The translations under genes and the position numbers were made by a program. The notes beneath the pieces were generated by a model. It saw only the letters and a list, made by a program, of their open reading frames with translations. It was not told where the DNA came from and did not search any database. Shown one piece after another: positions 9,595 to 23,065 of a DNA stretch of 64,000 bases (position 1 is the stretch's first letter; every line of letters starts with the position of its first letter). The DNA is from Bacillus sp. FJAT-49711 (GTDB taxonomy: Bacteria > Bacillota > Bacilli > Bacillales > Bacillaceae_C), in assembly GCF_018343715.1 (NCBI RefSeq), contig NZ_JAGYPL010000001.1, positions 956,840 to 1,020,839 on the forward strand, read 5' to 3'.

Positions 9595-10752
9595 TTAGCC
9601 TATTGCTTGTTCCACATTTTGCAAAGTACTGCCAATGATTTCAAGTGCTGAATTCATTTCTTCGTATGTAACTGTAAGAGGTGGTAAAAATCTTATGACA
9701 TTTGGACCGGCAACTAATGCAAGTAAACCATTTTCTCTTAACAAGCTAATCATTGAACCTACTTCAACGGAAAACTCTATTCCAAACATTAAGCCTTTAT
9801 GGCGAATGCATTTAAAATTTTCTAGTGGGGATAATAGTTCCTCAAGCTTAGAAGTAAAATACTCTCCTTTTTCAGTTACATCATTTAGAAATTCTTCATC
9901 AAACAGAATATCTAATGTAGCATGAGCAGCCGACATAGCAAGTGGATTTCCTCCAAAAGTTGATCCATGACTGCCTGGGTTAAATGCAGTTTTTAAATAA
10001 TTCTTTCCAATCATTGCACCTGTTGGAATGCCATTTCCAAGCGCTTTAGCTGAAGTAATAATATCTGGAGCGAGATTAAAATGCTGGTAAGCAAACGGTT
10101 TGCCCGTGCGTCCGATTCCTGTCTGTACTTCATCAATGATGAGGAGGGCCCCATATTCCTTGCATAATTGTTCAACAGCAGCTAAGAATTCTTTATTTGC
10201 TATGTGAACACCACCTTCACCTTGAACAATTTCAAGCATAATGGCAGCTGTATCGTTATCTATTTCCTTTTTTAACGAATCTACATCATTGAATGGCACA
10301 TGTACAAAAGTTTGCAGCATCGAGCCGAAACCTTGCTTTACCTTATCTTGGCCAGTTGCGGCCATTGTGGCAAATGTACGACCATGAAAAGATTGTTGGA
10401 ATGTAACGATTTTTGATTTACCCGTATATTTACGGGCTAGTTTAATAGCTGCCTCATTTGCTTCCGCTCCACTATTACAGAAGAAAACTGAACTTCCCAT
10501 CGAATGAGATGTAAGTTTTTCAGCAACTTTCTCTTGAAGTGTGCTTTTAAACAAATTAGATGTATGCCAGATTTTATGTAGTTGATTTGTTGTGGCCTCT
10601 ACAACGACAGGATGACAATGTCCTAGATTACAAACACCAATACCTGATGTAAAGTCCAAATATTCTTTTCCGTTAGAGTCAACTACTTTAGTACCGAGTC
10701 CAGAGACGATTTCAACGTCCCATCTTGCATAGTTTTCAAATAAATGGTTCAT
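9595..10752 (-). CDS. argD: Acetylornithine aminotransferase
   Basis: PLP-dependent class III aminotransferase that converts N-acetylglutamate semialdehyde to N-acetylornithine with glutamate as donor. In the 385-residue protein, the phosphate-binding [16 protein letters not shown] is at 93-108, [14 protein letters not shown] at 122-135, [13 protein letters not shown] at 205-217, and the Schiff-base lysine is Lys236 in [10 protein letters not shown]. All key residues are present. It starts one base after the argB stop; 66 bases separate it from carA, the largest gap inside the operon, with no terminator seen there. Confidence 0.96.
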   Translation of the reverse strand: MNHLFENYARWDVEIVSGLGTKVVDSNGKEYLDFTSGIGVCNLGHCHPVVVEATTNQLHKIWHTSNLFKSTLQEKVAEKLTSHSMGSSVFFCNSGAEANEAAIKLARKYTGKSKIVTFQQSFHGRTFATMAATGQDKVKQGFGSMLQTFVHVPFNDVDSLKKEIDNDTAAIMLEIVQGEGGVHIANKEFLAAVEQLCKEYGALLIIDEVQTGIGRTGKPFAYQHFNLAPDIITSAKALGNGIPTGAMIGKNYLKTAFNPGSHGSTFGGNPLAMSAAHATLDILFDEEFLNDVTEKGEYFTSKLEELLSPLENFKCIRHKGLMFGIEFSVEVGSMISLLRENGLLALVAGPNVIRFLPPLTVTYEEMNSALEIIGSTLQNVEQAIG

Positions 10753-10753
10753 T

Positions 10754-11533
10754 CTATTTCACTTCCTCCAATTCCCTTTTTATCGTTGTTCCGATAATAC
10801 CCGTTCCATCCAATAACGGACTATGGCCACTGACGATCATTGCTTCTTCCATGCCGCCGCGAAGACTATGTATAGCGGCCATTACCTTCGGAATCATTCC
10901 TCCTGATATGATGCCATCATCAATAAATTCCATAATTTCAGAAGCGGTCGCATTACTAATGATTTCATTATCTTTTAAAACACCAGGAACATCTGTTACA
11001 AATACGACTTTTTCTGCATTCACAGCTACGGCAATTTCAGCAGCTGCTGTATCGGCATTGATATTATAATAATCTTCATGATTCATTCCCATCGCGATTG
11101 GAGAAATGACAGGAACCATTTCGAGTGACAATAAATTTAGTAAAAATTGTTGGTTTACACGAGTTACCTCTCCTACTAAACCTAAATTCTCCAAATCTTT
11201 CGGTTCAGCATACATTAATCCTCCATCGGAGCCAGTTACTCCGATAGATGAAATCCCATGTTTTTGAAGCTTACGCACTAATTTATTCGTAATGTTTCCA
11301 GATAAAACCATTTCTACAACATTCATAATTTCATGAGTTGTTTTTCTCAAGCCATTCACAAATTCAGAATTAATTTGGAGATCATTCAGCAGTTCATTGA
11401 TGGCGGGACCTCCACCATGGACAATAATTGGGTGAAAGCCCATCTCTTGCATGTTTTTGATCCCTTTAAAAAAGTCATTGGATAAAGTGTCAATCATGCT
11501 TCCACCGCACTTAATGACGATGATTTTTTTCAT
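10754..11533 (-). CDS. argB: Acetylglutamate kinase
   Basis: Phosphorylates N-acetylglutamate on its gamma-carboxyl (second step of the acetylated arginine pathway). Amino acid kinase fold, 259 residues: [11 protein letters not shown] at the N-terminus, [12 protein letters not shown] for the substrate, GVTGSDGG in the middle, and [12 protein letters not shown] and VSGHSPLL near the end. The frame is open for 18 codons further upstream, but those would overlap argJ. The ATG at 11533 is preceded by GGGAGGG at good spacing and gives the family N-terminus [11 protein letters not shown], so I chose it. It lies 16 bases after argJ and one base before argD. Confidence 0.95.
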   Translation of the reverse strand: MKKIIVIKCGGSMIDTLSNDFFKGIKNMQEMGFHPIIVHGGGPAINELLNDLQINSEFVNGLRKTTHEIMNVVEMVLSGNITNKLVRKLQKHGISSIGVTGSDGGLMYAEPKDLENLGLVGEVTRVNQQFLLNLLSLEMVPVISPIAMGMNHEDYYNINADTAAAEIAVAVNAEKVVFVTDVPGVLKDNEIISNATASEIMEFIDDGIISGGMIPKVMAAIHSLRGGMEEAMIVSGHSPLLDGTGIIGTTIKRELEEVK

Positions 11534-11549
11534 TGCGGAATCCCTCCCT

Positions 11550-12779
11550 TCATGTTCGATAGCTTGCATTAATACGGACATAGTCATACGTTAAATCACA
11601 GCCCCACGCTTTTCCATATCCAGAACCAATATTTAAGTGGATATTCATAACTACAGTTTCGTTCTTTAAATAATTGCTTAATGTTTCTTCTACATAATTT
11701 GCCGGCTGACTGTTTTCTAATAGTGAATATGGCCCAATAGCAATATCGATTTTTTCAGGGTCTAACGTCACCCTGCTTTTTCCGATTGCCATCATGACCC
11801 TTCCCCAATTAGGATCGGATCCGTAAACCATAGTTTTGACAAGGTCGGAACCGACGACTGTTTTCGCGACTTTCCCTGCTTCTTCATCAGATAATGCACC
11901 ATGTACATTTACTTCAATTAGTTTTGTAGCCCCTTCACCATCTCTCGCAATCATGATGGCTAAATCTTCACAAACCTTTTCAAGTAAATGGACAAAATGT
12001 TCCCATTCCTCATGCTCTGGTGTGAGCGAAGTATTTTCCGCTAATCCGCTCGCCATAACAACGACCATATCATTTGTCGAAGTATCTCCATCAACGGTAA
12101 TACGGTTAAACGTTTTATTCGTCACTTCACTTAAAGCAGCTTGTAAATGAATGTGTGGAATATTCGCATCTGTTGTAATGAAACCAAGCATCGTCGCCAT
12201 ATTCGGAGCAATCATCCCTGAACCTTTTGCAGATCCAGCCATTGTAATTTTGGCACCGTCAATAACGGTTTCATAACAAGTCGCCTTCATACAAGTATCC
12301 GTTGTTAAAATCGCTTCATTAAAATCGTAAGCAGACTGTTTGTTTTTTTGAGGAACAAGATGTTCAATGCCTGGAATTATTTTATCCATCGGCATAGTCT
12401 CACCAATGACACCTGTGGAAGCTACGGCCACATGATGATTTTGAATTGACAACAAAGTTGCAACTGCATTTTTCATTGAATGGGCATCAAATAAACCTTG
12501 ATTTCCTGTACAAGCATTCGCATTTCCACTATTTACAACGATGGCTTGGAGTTTTCCGTCTTGCTCCAAACTCTCTTTCGTTACTTTTAGAGGAGCAGCA
12601 ATAATTTGATTTAATGTGTATACAGCAGCCGCCTCTGCTGGAACATCGCAATATATTAAACCTAAATCATTGCGTTTCCGCTTCACTTTCGTATGTAGGC
12701 CTGCAGCCGAAAAGCCAAGTGGGGTAATAATTGTTCCTTCTTCTACTTTCATAATTTCTTCTTTACCCGTTATTTGCAA
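11550..12779 (-). CDS. argJ: Bifunctional ornithine acetyltransferase / N-acetylglutamate synthase
   Basis: Recycles the acetyl group from N-acetylornithine to glutamate and can also use acetyl-CoA. The precursor self-cleaves before a threonine inside APNMATMLGF; here that is Thr196 of a 409-residue protein, so alpha and beta chains of about 195 and 214 residues are expected. GSGMIAPNM precedes it and DGDTSTND lies about 40 residues later. An AGGAG with seven-base spacing precedes TTG at 12779, which aligns with the usual N-terminus; a GTG three codons earlier is too close to the Shine-Dalgarno. Second gene of the operon, 35 bases after argC. Confidence 0.95.
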   Translation of the reverse strand: MQITGKEEIMKVEEGTIITPLGFSAAGLHTKVKRKRNDLGLIYCDVPAEAAAVYTLNQIIAAPLKVTKESLEQDGKLQAIVVNSGNANACTGNQGLFDAHSMKNAVATLLSIQNHHVAVASTGVIGETMPMDKIIPGIEHLVPQKNKQSAYDFNEAILTTDTCMKATCYETVIDGAKITMAGSAKGSGMIAPNMATMLGFITTDANIPHIHLQAALSEVTNKTFNRITVDGDTSTNDMVVVMASGLAENTSLTPEHEEWEHFVHLLEKVCEDLAIMIARDGEGATKLIEVNVHGALSDEEAGKVAKTVVGSDLVKTMVYGSDPNWGRVMMAIGKSRVTLDPEKIDIAIGPYSLLENSQPANYVEETLSNYLKNETVVMNIHLNIGSGYGKAWGCDLTYDYVRINASYRT

Positions 12780-12814
12780 TTTAATCACTCCTCTTTTGAT
12801 GTTTTTTTTACAGT

Positions 12815-13849
12815 TTATGGGTATACAGGGCTGAATTTCAGACCAGCGGTTTCCTCATAACCAAACAATATATTGGCATTTTGCACCGCCTGACCTGCAG
12901 CTCCTTTCATTAAGTTATCTATGACAGATACAATTGTTATTCTTTCGGTACGTTCATCATATGCGATCCCGATATCGCAAAAATTAGAAGCAGCCACTTC
13001 TTTCGTAGCTGGGAATATTCCTTTATTCCTTACACGTACAAATGGTTTGTTAATGTAAAATTCATGATATAGCTGCCATAATTCATCTTCGGTTATTTTC
13101 CCTTTGGCTGTTCCGTAAATAGTGGTCATAATTCCCCGCGTCATTGGGACAAGATGAGTTTGAAACGTAATCGGAGATTCATATCCGAATTCTTTAAGTA
13201 TTTGCTCTATTTCAGGTATGTGCTGATGTTCGTTTACTTTATATATTTTAAAATTTTCATTGAGCTCACTATATATGTTTCCTAGACTTATAGATTGACC
13301 AGAACCAGATACTCCTGATTTTGCATCAATTATGACTGAACCTTCTTTTAAAATGTTGGCTTTAGCCAATGGAGCCAAACCTAAAAGGGCGGCAGTAGGA
13401 TAACAACCTGGATTAGAAATAAATTGGCTGCCTTTTATTGAAATACCGTTTAATTCAGGTAAGGAATATACAGCTTTTTCAATCCATTCTTTTGGTGCAG
13501 CATTCCGCTTATACCAAAATTCATAGTCTTCAGTATTTTTCAAACGAAAGTCACCACTTAAATCAATGACAATGCATCCCGCAGTTAACAGTTCAGGCGC
13601 TAATTGTGAAGCAATGCCAGTAGGAACTGCCAGGAATACAACATCCGTGTCTTTTGCCATTTTAATAGGATCAATTTCATCTAATGTTAAAGGGATAACC
13701 CCTGTTAAATGCGGGTAATGATCATAAATTTCTCTACCTTGTCTGGAAGATGTATATAAAGCTGCAATTTCAAAATGTGGGTGAGATTGCAAAATGCGCA
13801 GTAACTCCGCTCCACCATATCCAGTTGCGCCAACAATTCCTACTCTCAT
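12815..13849 (-). CDS. argC: N-acetyl-gamma-glutamyl-phosphate reductase
   Basis: NADPH-dependent reduction of N-acetylglutamyl phosphate to the semialdehyde. 344 residues: Rossmann start VGIVGATGYGGAELLR (3-18), DLSGDFRLK (96-104) and the catalytic Cys149 in SNPGCYPTA. EHQHIPEIEQ and HLVPMTRGI mark the C-terminal domain. First gene of the arginine operon, preceded by a promoter overlapped by an ARG box. Confidence 0.97.
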   Translation of the reverse strand: MRVGIVGATGYGGAELLRILQSHPHFEIAALYTSSRQGREIYDHYPHLTGVIPLTLDEIDPIKMAKDTDVVFLAVPTGIASQLAPELLTAGCIVIDLSGDFRLKNTEDYEFWYKRNAAPKEWIEKAVYSLPELNGISIKGSQFISNPGCYPTAALLGLAPLAKANILKEGSVIIDAKSGVSGSGQSISLGNIYSELNENFKIYKVNEHQHIPEIEQILKEFGYESPITFQTHLVPMTRGIMTTIYGTAKGKITEDELWQLYHEFYINKPFVRVRNKGIFPATKEVAASNFCDIGIAYDERTERITIVSVIDNLMKGAAGQAVQNANILFGYEETAGLKFSPVYP

Positions 13850-13959
13850 TCATTTCACTCCTATATTACTTGCAAGTTTGGATCTTGCATATTACATTAT
13901 AAATTTAATTTGATTATTTTTTTATCGTATTAATCCATTAATTATTTTAGATGTTTCCT

Positions 13960-13987
13960 ATTATACTGTGAATAAAAATAAATACAA
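13960..13987 (-). promoter_or_regulatory. Promoter of argC with overlapping ARG box
   Basis: On the minus strand TTGTAT (-35, 13982-13987) and TATAAT (-10, 13960-13965) are separated by 16 bases. The spacer region read on the plus strand, TGTGAATAAAAATAAATACA (13967-13986), resembles the AhrC/ArgR box (CATGAATAAAAATKCAAK). The overlap would let arginine-bound AhrC block RNA polymerase. It is 111 bases upstream of the argC start. Confidence 0.7.
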
Positions 13988-14015
13988 TAGTATATTTATA
14001 AATTTCTTTATAAAA

Positions 14016-14045
14016 AATAAGCCTTCACTTTTTGAAGGCTTATTT
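14016..14045 (-). terminator. Terminator of parE-parC
   Basis: Near-perfect stem AATAAGCCTTCA / TGAAGGCTTATT followed on the minus strand by a T-rich run, four bases after the parC stop. It separates parC from the arginine operon promoter. Confidence 0.85.
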
Positions 14046-14048
14046 TAT

Positions 14049-18472
<4,424 letters not shown>

Positions 18473-18619
18473 TTATATACCCCTTTCAACAACTAAGACA
18501 AAAAACAAGTAATCAAACAGGCGTTCGCCCTCTAGTTATATTTTATCAAAAAAAAGCGCGTATGTCTTATTCTATAACCGTTTATCTGTTTTTGGCAAAT
18601 GCACAAATATTAATTCATT

Positions 18620-18647
18620 AAAAAACAAGCACCGATTTAGTGCTTGC
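18620..18647 (-). terminator. Terminator of the CoA-binding protein gene
   Basis: CAAGCAC / GTGCTTG stem with a 7-base loop, followed on the minus strand by TTTTTT, just downstream of the gene that ends at 18661. Confidence 0.85.
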
Positions 18648-18660
18648 ACCGTAAAAATTT

Positions 18661-19074
18661 TTATTTCGTCATTGCGTGTTCAACCTTTATGCAGCGGTCC
18701 ATTATGACGGTATAGCCTTTTTCTTTCAAGAATTGATAAGCTTCTTCATTTTCAATTCCTAATTGTGCCCAAAATACGTCTGCATCAATTTGAGTAAATT
18801 CTTTTGCAATATCTGGCAGAAACTCTGGCCTTCTAAATATATTTACAATATCTACATGGCCCTCTATATCTTTTAATGATGCAACAGCTTTTGAACCCAA
18901 TACTTCATCGACGAGAGGATTAACAGGAATAATCTCATAGCCGGCATTTTTCATAGCTTCGGATACCATATATGATGTTCTAGCCGGATTATCGCTTATT
19001 CCAACTACAGCTATTCGTTTCGCTTTTTTCAAAATTTCTCCAATTTCTTGACGACTTGGATTTTCAACGCCCAT
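18661..19074 (-). CDS. yneT: CoA-binding domain protein, YneT/YccU family
   Basis: Small cytoplasmic Rossmann-fold protein of 137 residues with the CoA_binding_2 signature: RIAVVGISDNPARTSY (about 20-35), GYEIIPVNP (about 45-53) and CIKVEHAMT at the end. The biochemical role is not established. It lies between plsY (divergent) and parE, exactly as yneT in B. subtilis, which supports the name. GGGAGGAAT-like site ahead of the ATG. Confidence 0.9.
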   Translation of the reverse strand: MGVENPSRQEIGEILKKAKRIAVVGISDNPARTSYMVSEAMKNAGYEIIPVNPLVDEVLGSKAVASLKDIEGHVDIVNIFRRPEFLPDIAKEFTQIDADVFWAQLGIENEEAYQFLKEKGYTVIMDRCIKVEHAMTK

Positions 19075-19241
19075 ATCAAATTCCTCCCTTTTAGGATTGA
19101 GTATTTATATAAATCGTAAAGGAGTATGTGATTTGTTGCAAGCTAAATACTCTGATTGACATTTTCTGCAGAATTTGTTTTTTCTTTGCAGAATCTTCGT
19201 GGTACAATTAATGGGCACAACTTTATAAAGGAGCAATGCTT

Positions 19242-19823
19242 ATGCAATATGCACTCATACTACTTGCAGCTTATTTAATAGGATCTATACCTTCTGGGTT
19301 AATAGTAGGGAAGGTCTTTTATGGAATAGATATTAGACAGCATGGTAGTGGAAATCTAGGTGGTACGAACACTTTTCGTACATTAGGAAAAAAGGCTGGA
19401 ATCACCGTCACAGCAGCCGATATTTTAAAAGGTACAATCGTCATCGTTTTAGCAAAACTATTCGGGACTGATATGCATCCACTTATCGCAGGGGTTTTCG
19501 CAGTAGTGGGACATATGTTTCCAATTTTTGCAGGTTTTCGTGGTGGAAAAGCTGTAGCAACATCTGGAGGTGTCCTTTTAGGTTATGTACCAATTCTTTT
19601 TATATTATTAGTTGCAGTATTCCTGTTAAGTTTAAAATTGACTAAATATGTATCATTATCATCAATTATAGCAGGTATTTTCGCCGTTATTTATTCACTC
19701 TTCACTAGGGATATTCCGCTTATTATCGTCGCCATAGCCTTAGCATCATTTGTTGTGGTCCGCCATCGAACGAATATAAAACGGATAATGGATAAAACAG
19801 AGCCAAAAGTAAAATGGATGTAA
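19242..19823 (+). CDS. plsY: Acyl-phosphate:glycerol-3-phosphate acyltransferase
   Basis: Integral membrane enzyme that makes lysophosphatidate from acyl-phosphate and glycerol-3-phosphate, the first acylation in phospholipid synthesis. 193 residues with about five helices; motif 1 near the start ([14 protein letters not shown]), motif 2 [16 protein letters not shown] (about 34-49) and motif 3 [13 protein letters not shown] (about 100-112). An ATG at 19236 is only three bases from AAAGGAG, so the second ATG at 19242, nine bases away, is the likelier start. B. subtilis homologue yneS, same context. Confidence 0.95.
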   Translation: MQYALILLAAYLIGSIPSGLIVGKVFYGIDIRQHGSGNLGGTNTFRTLGKKAGITVTAADILKGTIVIVLAKLFGTDMHPLIAGVFAVVGHMFPIFAGFRGGKAVATSGGVLLGYVPILFILLVAVFLLSLKLTKYVSLSSIIAGIFAVIYSLFTRDIPLIIVAIALASFVVVRHRTNIKRIMDKTEPKVKWM

Positions 19824-19844
19824 AATATATTAAAGAAAGATTGA

Positions 19845-20990
19845 ATGCCAATGAATAGAACAAGGATATTATTAGGGGTCATATTGATTATTTTACTATC
19901 ATCGGGCATCATTACCTTACTATTATTCCAAAATAATCAATCTACAGAAACGTTAAATAAAAGTATTAACGTGCAAAATCAACGAAACATTGAAATTGCA
20001 GCTAAGGGATACAAAACAGAGGCAGTCATTGGCGGAATTGGTGATATTTTGATTCACGACTGGGTTTATAATGATGCTAAAACGAATAATGGATATGATT
20101 TTAATCCAATGTTTGAACCCGTTCACTCAATTTTGCAAAAACCAGATTTTCTAATTGCTAATCAAGAGTCAATACCTGGCGGAACTGAAATTGGCATAAC
20201 GAGTTATCCATCCTTTAATAGTCCTCATGAAGTTGTCGATGCATTAATGAACGCAGGAGTAGATATGGTGACAACTGCAAATAATCACTCGTTAGATAAA
20301 GGAGAACGGGGGATAATAAGTGCGATTGACTATTATGAAAAGAAAAAACTACCTTATACTGGTACATATAAAAGCCCTGAAGATAAGGCAAATATGAGAG
20401 TCATGACAGTAAATGGTATTCGAATCGCAGTTCTTTCCTATGCAACCCATTTTAATGGAATACCAATTCCACAAGGTAAGGAATATCTTGTTAATCAGCT
20501 GGATCCAAAACTAGTTGCAGCTGATATCAATAAAGCGAAAACAAAATCCGACCTTGTTTTATTGGCTCTTCATTGGGGAGATGAATATATTAGGCAGCCG
20601 AATCAAATTCAAAAAGATCAAGCAGCTGAATTTATGGATGCAGGAGCAGATATTATTTTAGGACACCATCCCCATGTTCTTCAACCGATGGAATGGGTAA
20701 AAAAACCGGATGGTAAAAAAGGACTTATTGTTTATTCATTAGGCAATTTTTTATCAGGTCAAATTTGGGATTATAAGGACATAGGCGGAATGATTGAAAT
20801 TACGGTCAAAAAAGAAGTAAAAGGAAACGACTCTGTTACTTCGGTTGAAAAAGCCGCCTTCCACCCAACATTTTCAGCAAGCACAAACTTTAAAACGTAT
20901 CGTGTATACCCACTTGATGTAGCAAAAAGTAAAGGATTTACAAACCATAGCAGTAAAGAAATTCAAAAATTCTTTTATAATAAAAAATAA
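19845..20990 (+). CDS. CapA-like metallophosphatase, membrane-anchored
   Basis: 381-residue protein with one N-terminal membrane segment (about residues 9-29, likely a signal anchor) and an extracytoplasmic CapA/PgsA-type calcineurin-like domain. Metal-binding blocks seen: GIGDILIHDW (about 65-74), NQESIPGG, TTANNHSLDKGERG (about 143-156), LHWGDEY (about 245) and ILGHHPHVLQPMEW (about 268-281). CapA proteins are linked to poly-gamma-glutamate production in some bacilli, but no pgsB or pgsC lies nearby, so the substrate is unknown. It follows plsY by 21 bases and shares its transcript. A second ATG at 19851 is an alternative start. Confidence 0.85.
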   Translation: MPMNRTRILLGVILIILLSSGIITLLLFQNNQSTETLNKSINVQNQRNIEIAAKGYKTEAVIGGIGDILIHDWVYNDAKTNNGYDFNPMFEPVHSILQKPDFLIANQESIPGGTEIGITSYPSFNSPHEVVDALMNAGVDMVTTANNHSLDKGERGIISAIDYYEKKKLPYTGTYKSPEDKANMRVMTVNGIRIAVLSYATHFNGIPIPQGKEYLVNQLDPKLVAADINKAKTKSDLVLLALHWGDEYIRQPNQIQKDQAAEFMDAGADIILGHHPHVLQPMEWVKKPDGKKGLIVYSLGNFLSGQIWDYKDIGGMIEITVKKEVKGNDSVTSVEKAAFHPTFSASTNFKTYRVYPLDVAKSKGFTNHSSKEIQKFFYNKK

Positions 20991-21017
20991 CGGCTGATCA
21001 TTCAACCGTTATTTTTT
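20984..21017. terminator. Bidirectional terminator between capA-like gene and yneR
   Basis: Stem AAAATAACGG / CCGTTATTTT with a 12-base loop; A-run on one side and T-run on the other, placed between convergent genes. Confidence 0.85.
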
Positions 21018-21299
21018 ATATTCGTATGAAGGTTCATCAAGTTTTCTGTCATAATCCACATATAAATCATGTCCATCAAAATACCATATATCTCGATGTT
21101 CAATAAAATAGTTGATTCCATCTTTTTCGTACAATACACCTAAATCAATCGGGTCTTCCTTATTTACACCTAAAGAAAAACCTTGTTGAACTGGACTCGA
21201 TCCACCATACCTCACATAAAAACGAACAAAGTCTCCTTTTTTTAAATACATCTCATTGTGGAACCATTCTGCTGCTTTCTCAGTTAAATGAATATCCAT
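21009..21299 (-). CDS. yneR: HesB-like protein without cysteines, YneR family
   Basis: 96 residues with the HesB/IscA-like fold signature: LTEKAAEWF at the N-terminus, FVRFYVRYGGSSPVQQGFSLGV (about 24-45) and FDGHDLYVDYD near the end. It contains no cysteine at all, so it cannot bind a cluster as A-type carriers do; this is typical of the YneR branch. Function unknown. Part of a yneP-yneQ-yneR unit with 16- and 2-base gaps. Confidence 0.85.
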   Translation of the reverse strand: MDIHLTEKAAEWFHNEMYLKKGDFVRFYVRYGGSSPVQQGFSLGVNKEDPIDLGVLYEKDGINYFIEHRDIWYFDGHDLYVDYDRKLDEPSYEYKK

Positions 21300-21315
21300 G
21301 AAATGAACCTCCTTT

Positions 21316-21627
21316 TTATGATTGTAAAAGAGAAAATGATTTCAATTGGTCTTCTAAACCTTCCTTCTGGAGAATCTCCAACTGCTTTTGGCCTAGCAAA
21401 TCGAAATGTGAATACCCATCTTTTCTAAGATGAATCCATTCTTTTTTCAATCCATATTGAATTCCCCAGTCCGAAAGCTTTTTTAAATCCTTGCAACCTA
21501 CTTTTGTAACAGTATTTATATCAGGGAAACGGTCATCTAGCCAATAGTGAGTAATAAATGCAATTTTACCATGGTCAATATCACGTTTCCACTGAAGCAA
21601 CTCTTTTCTATTAATTCCAAATGCCAT
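21316..21627 (-). CDS. yneQ: Conserved hypothetical protein, YneQ type
   Basis: Small soluble basic protein of 103 residues, with a conserved-looking ITHYWLDDRFPDINTVTKVGC block (about 24-44) and LGIQYGLKKEWIHLRKDGYSHFDLLG-like region (partly: GLKKEWIHLRK). No known domain recognised. Name rests on position between yneP and yneR and size; function unknown. Confidence 0.75.
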   Translation of the reverse strand: MAFGINRKELLQWKRDIDHGKIAFITHYWLDDRFPDINTVTKVGCKDLKKLSDWGIQYGLKKEWIHLRKDGYSHFDLLGQKQLEILQKEGLEDQLKSFSLLQS

Positions 21628-21629
21628 AC

Positions 21630-22067
21630 TTATTTCCTCACAGTTTCATCGTGCTTTTTGGCATTGACATATACTTGATGCCATTCTGGATATAACTTAC
21701 GCAGTGAAACTGGTTTGAAATTTTCTCTTCTAACACAGACATGCTTCGTGTATCCAGTAACTGCTACATCACCATTTGATGAAAAAATCTCGTAACCATA
21801 TGTCGTTCTTAAGCCATTATATTCTTCTATCCATGTTTTAACTGTTACAATATCTCCATATTTAATGGGCTGTATATAACTAGCTTGTACATCAATTACT
21901 GGCGCCAAAATCCCATCTTTTTCTAAATCCGCATACTGAAAACCGAGCTCTTCAATTAATTTTGTACGCCCTATCTCCATCCAAACTAAGTAATTTGCAT
22001 GATAGACGATTCCCATTTGATCTGTTTCAGCATAACGGACTTCTATTTTCGTTTCAGAAATAACCAT
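21630..22067 (-). CDS. yneP: Acyl-CoA thioesterase, 4HBT family (YneP)
   Basis: Hotdog-fold thioesterase of 145 residues. The 4-hydroxybenzoyl-CoA thioesterase motif is clear: VRYAETDQMGIVYHANYLVWMEIGR (about 9-33), with the catalytic Asp in AETDQMG. Probably hydrolyses acyl-CoA; substrate unknown. AAGGTGG is eight bases before the ATG at 22067; a GTG four codons upstream lies inside that Shine-Dalgarno sequence and is less likely. First gene of yneP-yneQ-yneR. Confidence 0.9.
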   Translation of the reverse strand: MVISETKIEVRYAETDQMGIVYHANYLVWMEIGRTKLIEELGFQYADLEKDGILAPVIDVQASYIQPIKYGDIVTVKTWIEEYNGLRTTYGYEIFSSNGDVAVTGYTKHVCVRRENFKPVSLRKLYPEWHQVYVNAKKHDETVRK

Positions 22068-22599
22068 CCATTTTTCCACCTTAACTTATTTATATGTTCA
22101 TTTTATCACATTGTTTAAAAAGGTTGAATTAATATGAATCTGATTAAGACAGATTAAGTGTTGTGCTCCGCAGTAATCTAATCCATTGTGGTTGTCACAT
22201 GTTGTTGACTTTTAAGTGGATGTTCCTTTTTTTTGCGCTTCGACTAATATAAAGGAAAACAGTGAGGTCTGAAAAACGGTAGTCGCCTAAATAAGAAGGA
22301 AGGCTAAAGTACAGCGGCCTGTTGCACTCACTAGTAGTAACGATCTGTGGCTTCAACTACACTTTGTGCATCCATGTACATTGCAACGCCTTCCTGACCC
22401 GTGTCCAGCGTGCCTCCGGCAGTAATGTCCTGAGGGAAAAAACGTCCGCATTTTAACTATTATCGACGCTTATTTATATTTTCAAGGGGTTAGCGATTTT
22501 AGCCAAACTAGACAAGCTGATGTTAGTTTATCTAAGGGGAAAGGACAACTTTGTTAGTCAATTAAAGTAAATAAACAAAACCGGCATTTAGCCGGTTTA
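22068..22599. other. Intergenic region between yneP and tlp
   Basis: About 530 bases with no complete gene. The middle (22331-22456, minus strand) has higher GC and an open, protein-like stretch listed separately. The rest shows no recognisable gene; a terminator for tlp lies at its right end. In B. subtilis yneP and tlp are almost adjacent, so this is an insertion or the remains of one. Confidence 0.6.
22331..22456 (-). pseudogene. Orphan coding-like fragment, unidentified
   Basis: A stop-to-stop frame of about 41 codons with composition unlike its surroundings. It reads CGRFFPQDITAGGTL, then DTGQEGVAMYMDAQS and VVEATDRYY before the stop. There is no start with a ribosome binding site. The even amino acid composition suggests a gene end left after deletion or insertion, but I do not recognise the family. 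Confidence 0.3.
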
Positions 22600-22600
22600 T
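22575..22600 (-). terminator. Terminator of sspN-tlp
   Basis: Stem AAACCGGC / GCCGGTTT with a 5-base loop and a T-rich tail on the minus strand, directly at the tlp stop codon. Confidence 0.85.
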
Positions 22601-22839
22601 TAATCTTGTTTATGTTGAGCTGATGCTTCGTCTTTTATTTCTTCGCGCATTCCATCAATACTTTCACGGCGTCTTTCATTTTTCGCTTTAATATGTTCTT
22701 GGTCCTGACTATCAGAGAATTCCATTGTTGCCTCTGCTTCTTCCATATTTTCTATTGTGTTATGCACCATTTCTTGTAGCTTTTCAACATTATCACTGCG
22801 ATCATCAGGTTTTGGTTTATAATTATTCACATATTCCAT
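22600..22839 (-). CDS. tlp: Small acid-soluble spore protein Tlp
   Basis: 79-residue hydrophilic spore-core protein of the Tlp family. The signature [16 protein letters not shown] and [13 protein letters not shown] (about 9-39) and the [21 protein letters not shown] tail region are clear. Highly charged, without hydrophobic segments. Located in the forespore core of dormant spores; exact role unknown. It follows sspN by 27 bases, as in B. subtilis, where the pair is made under sigma-G; I did not see an unambiguous sigma-G promoter here. Confidence 0.95.
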   Translation of the reverse strand: MEYVNNYKPKPDDRSDNVEKLQEMVHNTIENMEEAEATMEFSDSQDQEHIKAKNERRRESIDGMREEIKDEASAQHKQD

Positions 22840-22866
22840 CCTTTCTCTAGATGAATTTCTTGATGA

Positions 22867-23010
22867 TTATTCCCCTTTGGTTTGAATATATTGGGGATGC
22901 TGTCCAGATTTATCTGCCATTTTTTTACCTTTGTTCGCATCTACGGCAACTTGTTGTTCACCTAAATGATCTGGAGTAAAATTTTCTGGCCCTCTTTTTG
23001 GTTTGCTCAT
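22867..23010 (-). CDS. sspN: Small acid-soluble spore protein N
   Basis: A 47-residue gene too short for routine callers. It begins MSKPKRGPENFTPDHLG, has NKGKKMADKSGQ in the middle and ends YIQTKGE, which matches SspN, including the conserved DHLG, the ANKGxKM block and the QTKGE terminus. A very strong AAGGGAGGAG lies ahead of the ATG. Located directly upstream of tlp. A minor spore-core protein made in the forespore. Confidence 0.9.
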   Translation of the reverse strand: MSKPKRGPENFTPDHLGEQQVAVDANKGKKMADKSGQHPQYIQTKGE

Positions 23011-23065
23011 TTATTCTCCTCCCTTCCTTATTACTATTACCTGAAAGAAGGGAATTATGACGTAG

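Noticed and set aside
11836-12150. 104-codon plus-strand frame opposite argJ
   Set aside because: It is antisense to a well-conserved coding region, has no ribosome binding site and no domain.
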